From: Manis javanica | Lineage: Eukaryota > Chordata > Mammalia > Pholidota > Manidae | Reading direction: 5' to 3' | DNA: 64,000 nt | Assembly: GCF_040802235.1 (NCBI RefSeq) | Contig: NC_133174.1 | Coordinates: 139,925,213 to 139,989,212 of the forward strand | In this document: one piece after another, positions 23,301 through 31,296 of the stretch | Position numbering within the stretch: position 1 is the first letter of the stretch | How the letters are laid out: the number at the start of each line of letters is the position of its first letter | Translations under genes and position numbers: made by a program | The notes under the pieces: model-generated | The model's input: only the letters and a program-made list of their open reading frames with translations | Told to the model about the DNA's origin: nothing | Databases searched by the model: none

Positions 23301-25576
23301 AAGGTGCAGAGGCCATGGACAGGTACAGGTGAGACTGGGACAGGGGCCACTGAAGGGAGGGGTGGAGAACCAGAGTTCAAGGAGTGCTGGAGACAGTCAA
23401 GGGGTCCTGGAAGCTGGTCTTTTGGGACAAAAACTTCCTTTTCAGGTAACAAGAGGTTCAAGCCAGAAACTCTCCTTGCTGTGCCTGGGGCTCCAGCCTC
23501 CACAAAAAAGGATAGGCTAATCATTTTCCCTGCTTTCCAGAGTCTTTTTATTCAATCCTCTTTAGTTTTCCCTGAATTTCAAAGGATAGTTCCTCTTTTA
23601 AAACTGCATCTAGTCTCCCAGTCTATCCAAAGTTCTGCAGGAGCTTTAAAAGGAAGCAGTGTCCCCAAGGATTTGGTCGGGATGGCTGCAGTCCAGACCA
23701 GGAAAAAGCAGAGGGCGCAGGCCTGCGGGAGCCCTCCTCCTGGGGGCCTGCTTGCCCAGGGGTTGGGGCTCTCTTTTAAGGAGGACGGTCCTCCCCACGC
23801 TCACCTCAAGCCCTCCTCCAACATGGAGATGCCCTAAAGGCAATATCCCAGGCTGAGCTGTGGCGGCCTCCCCTCCACTGCCCTGGGAGGCCCAAAGGGT
23901 CACCACAGTGTCTCGGCCCAACTTGGCTCATTTAAGGTCTGTAATGCAGCGCAGGTTGTCCTCTGCTGCTTTCCACACATCTCCAGGAGATGTGCCTTAA
24001 ATGAAGTACTACAACCCCTCTCCAAGGAAGTCAAAACCCAACTGCTTTGGAATCGTTTGCCATTTTATGGAATGGTTCGAAGAAAAGCAGTGCGTGAGGC
24101 CGCCCCGCTGCCCACCACTGGGATTCCACCGGACTGCCGGAGTCCCAGGTTGGGTCATTCCGAACCCCATCCCACGAGCTTTCCAAATGGCAAGAGCCAG
24201 AGCCGAGCTTAAGCAGGGAAGAAGGGGGGAGGGAGTGCTGGTTAAAGAAAGCGGAGGGTCCGGAGAGCGGAGGAGCGCCTCCAGACTAGGGCAGGTCCTG
24301 CCTTCCTCCCGCTCACGGAGGCCAGGAAAACTAGGCTTACAGCGCGAATGCCGAATTCCCGCGGCCTCCCCAACCGCCTGGTGCACTGATTCTTCCCCCT
24401 CACCGCGCCCCCGCCGATGCCTGTAAGAGGTCCCCCGGTTATTCGAAGTAGACCCCATTCCCCCAGCCAACGCCGCTTCGGTCCGCCACTTGCTCCCCAG
24501 TCAGGACCAATAAACCAAGAGTTGAAGCGCATACCTGTCGACGCCGGGCCTGCCCCTGGGTCCCAACTCACTCTGACCTTGAACTCCCTCCACTTAGCCC
24601 TGGGGGCGTCTCAGGCCAAGGCATCCAGAAGAGTTCTCTAAGTAGTTCTCAGGGCGCACACATGAAGTATACACACGCGGGGCCGGAGGAGCCTCCGCGC
24701 GCACACAGACGGAGCACAGGCACGCACTCACGAAGTCACTCCACGCACAGGCAAGAAGACCCACTCCCAGCCGCGGGGCTGGAGCCCGGGTCTGAGCGCG
24801 CGGCCCGGCGTCTCCCCTCCCAGCCTTACCTGCCCACCACGCAAAGCCCGTCCACGCCCGCGGCCCAGGGCCCGAGGCTGAAAACAGGCCCGGCACCGAA
24901 GCCCACAGACGGCCCTCCCTGCTGACCCCGGCAGCAGCCAGTCACCCGGGACACCCAAGGCCTACGAACCCGACGTTTGGGCAGGGTCGGACCAAAAGTG
25001 GGAGCCAGGGTAGGTATCCCAGCCCCGACGGGGCCCCGGCCGCTTGCTTTCCTTCGCCCGTGGCACCCGGGGGACCTGGATTTGGCCGCCCCCAGCGCCG
25101 CGGACATCCAGCTCCTTCCTTGCGTCCAGGGTCCAGCCCGGCGAGCGGAGGCGGGGAACCAAGCCCGTTGCTATGCAACCTCCATCCCGCGCCGGCGCTG
25201 GCACCACCTCGCCTCCTGGCTCCGAGCCTCGGGTGCAAGGGAGCCAGCGCCAGGCCGAGCCCAACTTCCCAACCTGAGCTAAGCAGGGCCCTGGGCTCGC
25301 TTCCCAATCTACTCAGGGTGCCCGAGATGCGCCTCGCACCCCCATCCCCACGCCTCCCCCAATCTGTGACTGGATCCCACGGAGCGCCAACAGCCGCAGT
25401 CCCAGAAATTGAGGCGAGGGGAGCTCCCTAGCTCGTCTTCTTCGAGCCCTCCCCGGGGCCAGCTTCTTCCCCAGGTGGCGCCCACGCCCCCCGCCCCAGC
25501 GGCCCAGGCGCCCTACCTGAAGCATCACTTTGTACTGCTCCTCCGGTTTCTGGACCACGCACATATTACATCCCAT
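3798..25576 (-). CDS. PDZD4: PDZD4, whole coding region (8 exons, 774 codons)
   Basis: PDZ domain-containing protein 4 is, from memory, a mainly neuronal scaffold protein related to the C-terminal half of PDZRN3 and PDZRN4 but without their RING domain. The coding sequence joins minus-strand exons 25576-25517, 9468-9215, 8156-8066, 7622-7524, 6689-6627, 5994-5893, 5612-5502 and 5342-3798. Every intron has GT and AG ends, and the frame stays open across all junctions. The total is 774 residues against 769 that I remember for human. Layout: Met-Gly-Cys N-terminus; linker; one PDZ domain at about 136-221; acidic and Ser-rich region; predicted coiled coil at about 399-441; conserved basic C-terminal block at about 627-774 ending in Val-Thr-Thr-Val, a class I PDZ ligand. 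No disabling mutation was seen. An alternative first exon is described at 18120. Confidence 0.95.
5502..5612 (-). CDS. PDZD4: PDZD4 coding exon 7
   Basis: The exon has 37 whole codons (residues 224-260), phase 0 at both ends. The acceptor is tctctgcag and the donor gtgagg. It encodes an acidic linker after the PDZ domain, starting [18 protein letters not shown]. Intron 7 (5343-5501) is only 159 bases and holds nothing notable. Confidence 0.93.
5893..5994 (-). CDS. PDZD4: PDZD4 coding exon 6: end of PDZ domain
   Basis: The exon has 34 codons (residues 190-223), phase 0. The acceptor is gccatag and the donor gtgcgt. The sequence [13 protein letters not shown] followed by ISLLVARP is the classic last part of a PDZ fold: the alpha-B helix that lines the peptide groove and the final beta strand. 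Intron 6 (5613-5892) shows no repeat. Confidence 0.93.
6181..6344 (+). mobile_element. Short 5'-truncated L1 insertion in PDZD4 intron 5
   Basis: Bases 6193-6332 are only the last part of an L1 3' UTR (compare 44090-44191: tgatggacagtgactg, gacttgataat, agtaacca) ending in an A run at 6321-6330. A perfect 12-base target duplication CACATGTGCTCA flanks it at 6181-6192 and 6333-6344. It lies antisense to PDZD4. The rest of intron 5 (5995-6626) holds no other recognised element. Confidence 0.85.
6627..6689 (-). CDS. PDZD4: PDZD4 coding exon 5: middle of PDZ domain
   Basis: The exon has 21 codons (residues 169-189), phase 0. The acceptor is gccttgcag and the donor gtgagc. It encodes [20 protein letters not shown], the typical PDZ segment with the alpha-A helix and the GDRI turn. 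It was recognised by the motif and the matching splice phase. Confidence 0.92.
7524..7622 (-). CDS. PDZD4: PDZD4 coding exon 4: start of PDZ domain with carboxylate-binding loop
   Basis: The exon has 33 codons (residues 136-168), phase 0. The acceptor is cttgtggcag and the donor gtacga. The segment [20 protein letters not shown] opens the PDZ domain. KLGLMV fills the position of the GLGF-type loop that binds the ligand's C-terminal carboxylate. Intron 4 (6690-7523) holds no recognised repeat. Confidence 0.93.
8066..8156 (-). CDS. PDZD4: PDZD4 coding exon 3
   Basis: The exon has 91 bases: one base completing a Leu codon split with exon 2, then 30 codons (residues 106-135) reading [17 protein letters not shown] and an acidic end. 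The acceptor is cctgggcag and the donor gtgagc. Intron 3 (7623-8065) holds no gene or clear repeat. Confidence 0.92.
9215..9468 (-). CDS. PDZD4: PDZD4 coding exon 2
   Basis: The exon has 254 bases: 84 codons (residues 21-104) plus two bases of the split Leu codon. It begins GTG-AAC ([20 protein letters not shown]) after the acceptor tctctgccgcag and ends GAGCT before gtgagt. Its 5' end is phase 0, so it can join either first exon (25517 or 18120). The sequence VIQVLRR resembles part of a PDZ-like strand, so a degenerate fold may exist here, which is inference. Intron 2 (8157-9214) holds no recognised gene. Confidence 0.94.
9955..10060. repeat. Probable L2 fragment
   Basis: The text around 9955-10020 (aaggacaggatctctgtcctcaa and following) resembles the conserved 3' part of L2 elements. 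It is divergent, so the call is approximate. Confidence 0.4.
10060..10195 (+). repeat. MIR SINE fragment
   Basis: The core cattttgcagatgaggagactg followed by gtcaaggtcatgagcc matches the MIR consensus I remember. It lies in PDZD4 intron 1. Confidence 0.7.
10650..10850 (+). repeat. Probable L2 fragment
   Basis: The stretch gaatgagaccttccaggggg, then gaaggctccctgagcagatg, recalls the L2 3' end (gaaggctttctggaggaggtg). Its borders are uncertain. Confidence 0.45.
11382..11399 (+). repeat. (CAG)6 microsatellite
   Basis: Six perfect CAG units are followed by CGCTGCTATGG. The repeat is intronic to PDZD4, short, and not in any supported coding frame. Confidence 0.9.
12040..12500 (+). mobile_element. 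L1 fragment (ORF2 3' portion, old)
   Basis: The text aaaacttctagacaacaaaagataccataaac and ccttgcaatgcgtgaaactgacaaagga is characteristic of the L1 ORF2 region just before the reverse-transcribed 3' end. It is degraded, without an open frame. Confidence 0.65.
12770..13010 (+). repeat. MIR SINE, near full length
   Basis: This is one of the clearest old repeats in the window: tgccaggctctgttccaagtgc, then tccatttcacagatgaagaaactgaggcac, then cacccagggcccgtcagcc. All match MIR landmarks in order. Confidence 0.88.
14637..14835 (-). mobile_element. Old L1 3'-UTR fragment, antisense
   Basis: The text ggtaaaatacctaacaataaaatttaccgttttaaccactttaaagtgtacag, then catcacctctatctaggttcag, is the antisense 3' UTR of an old L1M subfamily. 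Confidence 0.7.
15128..15421. repeat. 18-bp perfect inverted repeat with 258-bp loop
   Basis: Bases 15128-15145 (TCATGCTCCCAGAATTGG) and 15404-15421 are exact reverse complements. The loop contains the L1 3' fragment. Matching stops at once on both sides. Confidence 0.9.
15150..15290 (-). mobile_element. Lineage-specific L1 3' end, antisense, inside an inverted repeat
   Basis: A T-rich start at 15151 and the string attaaggtatcactgatatacaatcc, followed by cattgcagtcactgtccatcag, match the other L1 3' ends at 46752 and 63373. The piece sits between the two arms of an 18-base inverted repeat (15128-15145 and 15404-15421). Confidence 0.75.
16650..17335 (+). mobile_element. L1 3' end (ORF2 tail and 3' UTR), old
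   Basis: The ORF2 tail landmarks appear in order: aaaccacaatgagatattacttcacaccc, gatgtggagaaatt, ggaagcaacctaaatgtccacc, ggggtgatgaacacgttctggaaatagtgg. There are several stops. It is sense on the plus strand within intron 1. Confidence 0.85.
18120..18400 (-). CDS. PDZD4: Candidate alternative first exon of PDZD4 (codons Met-Glu)
   Basis: On the minus strand a strong-context ATG (GGGGAG before, G after) at 18125-18123 is followed by one GAG codon and then a consensus donor gtgagc. Its phase 0 joins exon 2 exactly, giving a protein that starts [11 protein letters not shown], 756 residues, without the Gly-Cys acylation motif. The preceding 270 bases are very GC- and CpG-rich with GC boxes (about 18191-18200 and 18213-18224), as expected of a promoter and 5' UTR. 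The frame upstream of the ATG is open but has no other ATG. The 5' end is not determinable. Transcript evidence is needed to confirm it. Confidence 0.6.
19090..19330. repeat. Unassigned ancient interspersed repeat with oligo(T) tract
   Basis: The motif ctagtctcctttaatctagaacaat, with a T tract at about 19231-19248, then ctttcatgatactgac and gaagagt, recurs in mammalian genomes in my memory, but I cannot name the family. Confidence 0.4.
21060..21160 (+). repeat. Probable MIR fragment
   Basis: Text such as ttattcccagttagcaggtgagacaactgag resembles the MIR core (cccattttacagatgaggaaactgag) after mutation. Confidence 0.45.
21285..21540 (-). mobile_element. Old L1 3'-UTR fragment, antisense
   Basis: The text ttactgactgaggtatgattgccatatgat and tgtgaaaccattaccatcc is typical of antisense L1M 3' UTR. 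Confidence 0.6.
21655..21810 (+). repeat. Probable L2 fragment
   Basis: The text gggcctacttcatgcccggcactgtgctcagtgctg followed by aaatccctgctcacaggaagctc matches the well-known L2 3' landmark. Confidence 0.65.
22685..23225 (+). mobile_element. L1 ORF2 fragment
   Basis: The strings catgatcatctcaata, aacactgtactagaggttctaaccagagc, taaggctgcaggatacagcatcaatatgcaaaaatc and cacttacaacagcatcacaaagaataaaatac are the L1 ORF2 palm/thumb region. It is internal only; neither L1 end is present. Confidence 0.85.
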
Positions 25577-26560
25577 GGTGCTGGCCGGCGAGGGGAGAAG
25601 GGCGGCAACGGGAAAACGCCTTTCAAAGGCCCGTGCGCGGGACCTCGGGTCCCGGGCCGGGGCCTGGGGCCATACCCAAGCGCGGGGGCGGGCCGCCTAG
25701 CGGGGGAGGGGCGCACGCCCCCGGTGAAGGGGCGGCTCCACGCCCCTCCGGTTAACTCTTCGCGGGCTGAAGCTAGGCGCAGGCATGCTCCCTCGCACCG
25801 GCCAGAAGAAAAAGGGCAGCGGGGGATGGGCGGGCGAGCCGGGCGTTGCTTGGCGACGACCCCCCAGGAGGCGCAGGGGCGCGCCAGGCCGCCAGGGGCC
25901 GTCAAAGGCCGTGGGTCGCGCGCCTCCCCGCCCCGGGGGCCCGCCGTTGGCTTTGCCGCCTCCTACTCCTGCCCATGGCCGCTGGCCTCGGGAGCCCAGC
26001 CCTCGCGCTCAGCGCCGCGGCCCGGCCCGCCGACGGAGGGACGGCGGCGCGGCGGCGGCCCGCGCCCGCGCTCCCGCCTCTCCTGGCCACGCTCTCGGCG
26101 CTCCCGGCGCTCGCGGCTCCCGCTCTCCGGCCAACAGCCGGCTCCGCGGTCTCTAGCTCCCGCCCGGGCCTACGGGCACGCGCGCGCGGGCGCGGCGGGG
26201 GAGGGGCGCGGGGACGAGGCGCACGCGCACGGGGAGGGGAGCGGGGCTAGGTGGGAGAGTGAGCGGCGGGAAGCAGCGGGAACCGGCGCGCAAAGCCGGG
26301 GACGGGGCCTTGGCCCAGAGCGGGGTGGGGGTGGGGGTGTCCCCGAGGCCCACGGCGTCCGGCCCCCCAGGCGCCTTGCCGAGGAAGTGCGGCCTGTGCC
26401 GTGCGTGCCCGGGAGACCGGGTCCTGCTTGGGGATCGCCTCCCGGGATTCCCCCGGAGAGCTCGGGACCTCAGGATGGGCGCGATTTCCGCCCCTGTCCC
26501 TGGGCCTCCACGCGGCAGCCCGAATGCCTGGGGCCCTCCCTCCGGCTTCCCTTTAGTGAA
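24900..26560 (-). promoter_or_regulatory. PDZD4: CpG island and main PDZD4 promoter
   Basis: CpG dinucleotides are dense across this segment, with runs such as gcgcgcgggcgcgg near 26180 and a GC box gggggcgggcc at about 25684-25694. PDZD4 coding exon 1 begins at 25576, so transcription must start above that point within the island. No TATA box is evident. Initiation is probably dispersed, as usual for CpG-island promoters. Whether the island also drives plus-strand transcription cannot be judged. Confidence 0.8.
25517..25576 (-). CDS. PDZD4: PDZD4 coding exon 1 (main isoform start, likely acylated)
   Basis: The exon has 20 codons beginning [17 protein letters not shown]. The ATG is preceded by CAGCACC and followed by G, a strong Kozak context. 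The donor is CAG|gtaggg. Gly2 could be N-myristoylated, and Cys3 and Cys6 palmitoylated, which would place this isoform on membranes; that is inference from the motif. The exon sits inside the CpG island. Confidence 0.93.
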
Positions 26561-27329
26561 ATGACCGTTTCCTTCAGTTCTGCCGTATCCTCGCTGTCGT
26601 TGAAATGAACACCTTTGTTAAAATCTTATTTTAAGAAAAAAAGAAAAAGCGTGAGATGGGGTGGGTCGTGGAGGGAGGGCCGGCCTCGCGACTCGGGACG
26701 CCTAGGGGCCCTTGCGCGCATAGGACTGGCCTGCCTGCGCCCACTGCCTACCTGTGTTTATCTCAGCCCCAGCCCGCGCTTTCACTTGCTTCCATCCTTT
26801 CCTCTTCTCTCCCACAATCTGTCGTCTCTTCTTGTTCAAGCCTGGAGACAGAAAGACCTTTGCCTGGAAAGCAGCATCGAGTCCGAGGGCTGTGTTCCCA
26901 GTGGGTGCCAGGGTGAGCTGCTGAGCTGCAGACCCCTGGCTTCAGAAGAACACTCGATTACATTGCTACGCGCTTCATTTCCAGGCTTTGGTGACAGAAT
27001 CATTAGCCACACAGGGCTGTTTAATTAGATGGCAATTGGGGTAGGCCCCCTCCACAGCCCAGCTTTGCTCCCTGACTCCTGGTTTAGAGAACACGAATCA
27101 CCCTTACAGTTGTTGGGCTGGCCTGGAGTCTGGAGAAGGGATGCAAGTGTCCGGAGAAGCCCACCTGGAGGCAAGGCTGTGGGGCAGTTGCTCATGTTGC
27201 AAAGTGGTCTTGGGATGAAAGCCGGTATAAGTGGTTCTCAAGTTGCTGCTTGAGAGCTCAGAACTGCTGGGACCTGACCCTTCAGGAACTGAATAAAAGT
27301 GCACCTCGGAACTGTCAGCCCCAGGCACG
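26561..27329. other. Unique-looking sequence upstream of PDZD4
   Basis: No gene or clear repeat is recognised here. An A-rich patch lies at 26630-26650. Confidence 0.45.
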
Positions 27330-27780
27330 AAGATGGAACAGCCCTACAACAAAGGACCACAAACCCTGTGGCCTAAAACAACAGAAGTGTATTCTCTCCC
27401 AGTTCTGGAGGCCCCAAGACCAAATACAAGGTGTTGGCAGGGCCGTGCTCCCTCTGCAGGCTCTAAGGGAGGGTCCTTGTTTGCCTCTTCTAGCTTCTTG
27501 GTGGCTCCCAGCAACCTTTAGTGTTCACTGATTGTAGCTGCATTACTCCAGTGTTTGCTCCGTTTTCACATGGCTGCCTTTCCCATGTCCCTTCTGTGTC
27601 TGTGTCTAACACGCTCTCTTATAACACTAGGCACTGGATTTAGGGCCCACCCAAATCCAGCATGGCCTCCTCTTAACTTGACTGTATCTGCAAAGATTCT
27701 AATTCCAAAAAAGTTCACATTCCCAGGTTCCAGGGATTAGGACTTGAACTTTTTGGAGAACATAATTCTGCCCAGTACAC
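27330..27780. repeat. Common mammalian interspersed repeat, family not assigned
   Basis: The landmark string ctcccagttctggaggcc, then aaggtgttggcaggg, ttcacatggctgcc, ggatttagggcccaccc and aacttgactgtatctgcaaagattc, then ggattaggacttgaac, recurs many times in mammalian genomes in my memory. I am not certain of its class. Confidence 0.55.
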
Positions 27781-27929
27781 ATAACCAAGTCCAGATTCAA
27801 GGCCCTCAGAAATAGACTCTGCCTCTTGATGGGAAGAGCAAGGAAGTCACATTGCATGGGAGTGGGAGTGTGCACACCCAGAAGGGAAGATTGGTTGGCC
27901 ATTTTACCATTGGCAACCCTCCTCCATTA

Positions 27930-28830
27930 CCCACCCTCAGAAAGCATCTCCCCTGGTCCAGGCTGTTTCCTGGATAGCTGAACCAGTTCTTTATCCATGA
28001 CAGGTCTGAGCCTTTCATTGCTTTCCCCTTGTTGAGCCACAGTTGTGCAATTCTGTTTAGGAAATGCCAAGAGACTCCCTGTTGAGTCCCCTGAGTTGCA
28101 GACATATTTCTTGTTCTCCTTGGAGAGCACCACGCTAGCTCTTGATGGTCTCGGGATCAAGCACCCTGGCAATACAGCAGTCTTTTCTCAGCTGGGTGAT
28201 CCACGGGTATGAGGAGCCTGTGTTCACCAGATGGTCAGTATCGTTTCCAGTTCAGCAGAGCCTTTATCATGACTCCACATGGAAACAGTGCCCCCATCCC
28301 AGGAACCAGGACCTCTAGCCCAAGAGGGCCTAAGGTTTCAGAAATGGGATGCACAAATTCCCCAAATGGGTCACTGGGAATGATGGGAAGAACAGCCAAC
28401 CCTCTTCCCGCTCCGGGTTCGTGGCACCACGCAGTGACTGCTGATTCCGTGCATTTGTTGCATTATGGAGTGATGCCCCCTAGCCCCACAGGACGTTACC
28501 CCTGAGCTGGCATCTTTGCTGAACCTTCAGTAAGCTCAGGGTGCTTCTGGATGTTGTACTATATGGCAGCACCAATGTCTCTCATGGTTATGTGCCTATT
28601 GTCACACCTTCCTTGGGAAAAGAGTCCCTTGCTCTGAAGCATTGTTGTGTGCCGTATCACCAACAGATCAGGCGTTCTGTAAGCCCTCAGATGGATTGCT
28701 GGCAAAGACACTGTGCACATGGAAGGCAAATCCCAATCCCAAGACCTGCCAATGACTGCCCCCTCCAAGGTGGAAGGAGTCCAATGTAATCAACGTGCCA
28801 CCTAACCTCTGGGTGGTCCCCTTGAGGAAC
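27930..28830 (-). pseudogene. ERVL-like pol relic (integrase region), antisense
   Basis: Read on the minus strand, short stretches resemble ERVL integrase: VDYIGLLPP near 28785-28760 (first catalytic Asp region) and a GLTERLI block near 28690-28670. Further on come pieces recalling the integrase C-terminal part, down to about 27930. Stop codons and frameshifts are frequent. No LTR was found next to it. ERVL is the class III ERV family that lacks env in most mammals. It was recognised from short motifs only. Confidence 0.6.
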
Positions 28831-29442
28831 AGCATCACACTGAGGGCTTCAACACTTGTCTCTGCTGTGGGTGGGCTGGGCCTTCAGTGGCGGTAGGTAC
28901 AGAGACAAGCCTTGACGAGAGGAAACCCTTGCTGTTGCGCTCTTCTACCACAGCCCCTGCCCTCGCAGGCCGTCGGACCGTGGACAGCCGCTGGCTGATC
29001 TCCACCCTCCACCTGGCAGATGAGCCCCTGCTCTTGCCCCACGCACCGCCGCTGCAGGGAGGTAGGGGAGGCGCTGGGGGAGAGCTGGGTGCCGAGTACT
29101 CTTCGTGTGTGCTCCCTTAGGCCCTTAGCTTCCTCCACACACCTCTTCTCCACACTTTCTTGTCTTTGACTGATACTGTAATTTATAGTAAGAAACATAT
29201 GTACAGTTGACCTTGAACAACACAGGTTTGAACTGTGCAGGTCCACTTATACATGGAATTTTTTCAAGAAATACAGTACAGTACTGTAAATGTTTTTTCC
29301 CTTCCTTATGAAATTAACATTTTCAAGAATACAGTGTATATTACATGTAACATACAAAATATGTGTTAATCGACTATGATATCAGTAAAGCTTCTGGTCA
29401 CCAGTAGGTTATTAGTAGTTAAGTTTGGGGGAGTCATAAAGT

Positions 29443-30162
29443 TACATGTGCATTTTATTTCTTTTTTTGATCGAAGTAGAGTTGCTATGCAATAAATATA
29501 GGTATACAACACAGTGATTAAATAGTTACCCACATTATTAAATCCTCACCCCCCCCCATAGTGCAGTTACTGTCTGCCAGCATAGAAAGATGTTACAGAA
29601 TCATTGGCTATACTCTCCATACTGCACTTCCATCCCCATGACCAACTTATATTATGATTGAGATTTTTGTGCCCCCTCCCCTCCCGCCCCATTCCCCCGC
29701 AATAACCACCAGTCACTTCTCAGTGTTTATGAGTCTACTGCTGTTTTGTTCATTTTTGTATTGTTTTGGATTTAGATTCCATAGAAGTGAAAGCATATGG
29801 TATTGGTCTTTCAACACCGGGCTTACTTCACTGAGCATAATACCCTCTAGGTCCATCCATGTTGTGCCAAATGGCAGGGTTTCTTTTTTTATGGCTGAAT
29901 AATATTCCATTTGTATATGTACCACATCGTCTTTATCCATTCAGCTGTTGACAGACACTTCAGTTTCTTCCATCATTTGGCTATTGTAAATAATGCAGCA
30001 ACAAACATAGGGATGCATACATCTTTTCAAATTAATTATTTTGTTTTCTTCAGGTAGATTTCCGGAAGTGAATTACTGGGTCATATGGTATTTCTATTTT
30101 TAGTTTTTTGAGGAACCTCCCATACTGCTTTCCATAGTGGCTGCACCATATATGTGGATTTT
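29443..30162 (-). mobile_element. L1 3' end, antisense, inserted in the Tigger-like element
   Basis: Antisense 3' UTR and ORF2 tail landmarks are present: tactgtctgccagcatag, tcacttctcagtgtttatgag, taataccctctaggtccatccatgttg, ttctttatccattcagctg. A T-rich start at 29453-29468 is the reverse of a poly(A) tail. The flanks TACATGTGCATTTT (29443-29456) and TATATGTGGATTTT (30149-30162) match at 12 of 14 bases, a decayed target duplication. Confidence 0.8.
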
Positions 30163-30168
30163 TGGCTA

Positions 30169-30519
30169 TGTAGTCACTAAAAGACCGCCGAATTCCTCAG
30201 GGGGAGAAACAACCACACCAAGAAGCGAATATCCAATCCAACCAAGAGATTTATTTAGCGACAATGAGGTGGCTGCCTGCCAGAGTGAGAGAGTAGCAAT
30301 GTGGGCTGGGGAGCTTTGGCTTGTATATCCTATTAAGGCACTTGGCATGAGCTGATTGGTTATGGATTCGTTGGGGTCAGCTGGTGGGACTTTATTGGTC
30401 TGTGTCACAGAGGTTTTGTGTCATGAGCAGGAAGCTGAACCTAATCTCGGGAAACCAAAACTTAACGGTCGCCATCTTAGGTCAGGGAGTGTGGGTGTTG
30501 GGTGCCATTTTGACTAACA
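30169..30519 (-). mobile_element. Solo LTR, minus strand, inside the Tigger-like element
   Basis: On the minus strand the segment begins TGTTAGTCAAAATGGCACCC and ends CTACA, 351 bases. It has an aagatggcgac motif and a long AT-poor body with a TTTATT (AATAAA complement is not obvious). The ends TG and CA and the position between two halves of another transposon support an LTR. No clear target duplication was seen. Confidence 0.6.
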
Positions 30520-30566
30520 GTGACCACCCCTAACCCCTGCATTCAAGGGGCAGCTGTACTTGGTCT

Positions 30567-30958
30567 TGTAAGAATGGAGGGAGCGGAGAAAGGGATGGGT
30601 CTCACTGGAGGAACCCAACTCAAGCCAAATAAGGAAGAGAATGGTGAATGTCACTCAAATGATTCAACAGGAGGTCCATAGCCACAGGTCCCACCTAAAA
30701 CATGCGTCACAGTACTCTCTCCCCAGCAACCCAGCATGACCAATCATCGGTGATTATGACACCCACACTGGCCAATTAGTTCTGTTTAAAATACCCTCAG
30801 GGCTCTCCCAGCGCCCTTCATGAGCCTGTCGCCCCTCCTACTGGGCGTGACTTCCTTGGCCTGTGCACGGACCAGTGAACCTCACCTGGGATTGCGCTAA
30901 TAAATTTTTTTTGTCTCCTTTGTTGCCACTTACCTGGTCTGGTTTTGTTTACCTTACA
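30567..30958 (+). mobile_element. 5' LTR of the tRNA-Phe type ERV
   Basis: The end is firm: gtttaccttaca at 30947-30958, followed two bases later by a primer-binding site. AATAAA occurs at about 30899-30904. The start is placed at TGTAAGAATGG (30567), immediately after the Tigger right terminus, and is less certain. Confidence 0.65.
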
Positions 30959-30960
30959 TT

Positions 30961-30978
30961 AGGTGCTGAAACCCGGGA
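30961..30978 (+). other. Primer-binding site resembling tRNA-Phe
   Basis: The 18 bases AGGTGCTGAAACCCGGGA match the complement of the tRNA-Phe 3' end (TGGTGCCGAAACCCGGGA, from memory) at 16 of 18 positions. This is the primer class that defines HERV-F-like gammaretroviral elements. Confidence 0.75.
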
Positions 30979-31296
30979 GGACAGTGTGGGGCCCCAGTGG
31001 GCTCCCCCTCCTCTCCCGACCTGGGACCTCTCTCCAGAACAGGACCTGATCCCAGGGCCTCAGACAACTTGGTGAATCCCTTGTCTTACTTGCTCCCTCC
31101 TCCTACCCTCTGCAGGGTGCCCGGTCAGACATCGCAGCCACGTCGGGACGCCCCTCCGCCTGTGCCTATTTGGCTCCGGTATAGTGGAGACATCCCTATC
31201 TCTGGATCGCCAAACCTGTCTTTCCCATCCGTAACCAGAGTAGATCCGGGATGCTAGACCTACTTGTTTAGGGACCCAGGGACAGAGGAGATAGTC

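Larger units (their letters stand above)
9469..25516 (-). other. PDZD4: PDZD4 intron 1 (16 kb)
   Basis: This is a GT-AG intron between exon 2 and exon 1. It contains the repeats and the alternative exon listed separately. Stretches not listed (10850-11380, 11400-12040, 13010-14637, 15421-16650, 17335-18120, 18400-19090, 19330-21060, 21810-22685 and 23225-24900) show no gene, clear repeat or RNA that I can support. Confidence 0.8.
29204..30556 (+). mobile_element. Tigger-like DNA transposon, split by an L1 and an LTR
   Basis: The left terminus CAGTTGACCTTGAACAACAC begins after TA (29202-29203), and the right terminus (about 30540-30556) reads as its inverted partner, CAGCTGCCCCTTGAA on the minus strand, followed by TA (30557-30558). 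The termini and the text gtttgaactgtgcaggtccacttatac are those of a non-autonomous Tc1/mariner-Tigger type element. Between them lie an antisense L1 (about 29457-30148) and an LTR (30169-30519). Without these insertions the element would be about 300 bases. Confidence 0.7.

Noticed and set aside
25409-26608. 399-codon plus-strand open frame
   Set aside because: It lies in the CpG island, where GC-rich DNA rarely has stops. The composition is Arg/Pro/Gly-rich with no domain and it overlaps PDZD4 exon 1 on the other strand.
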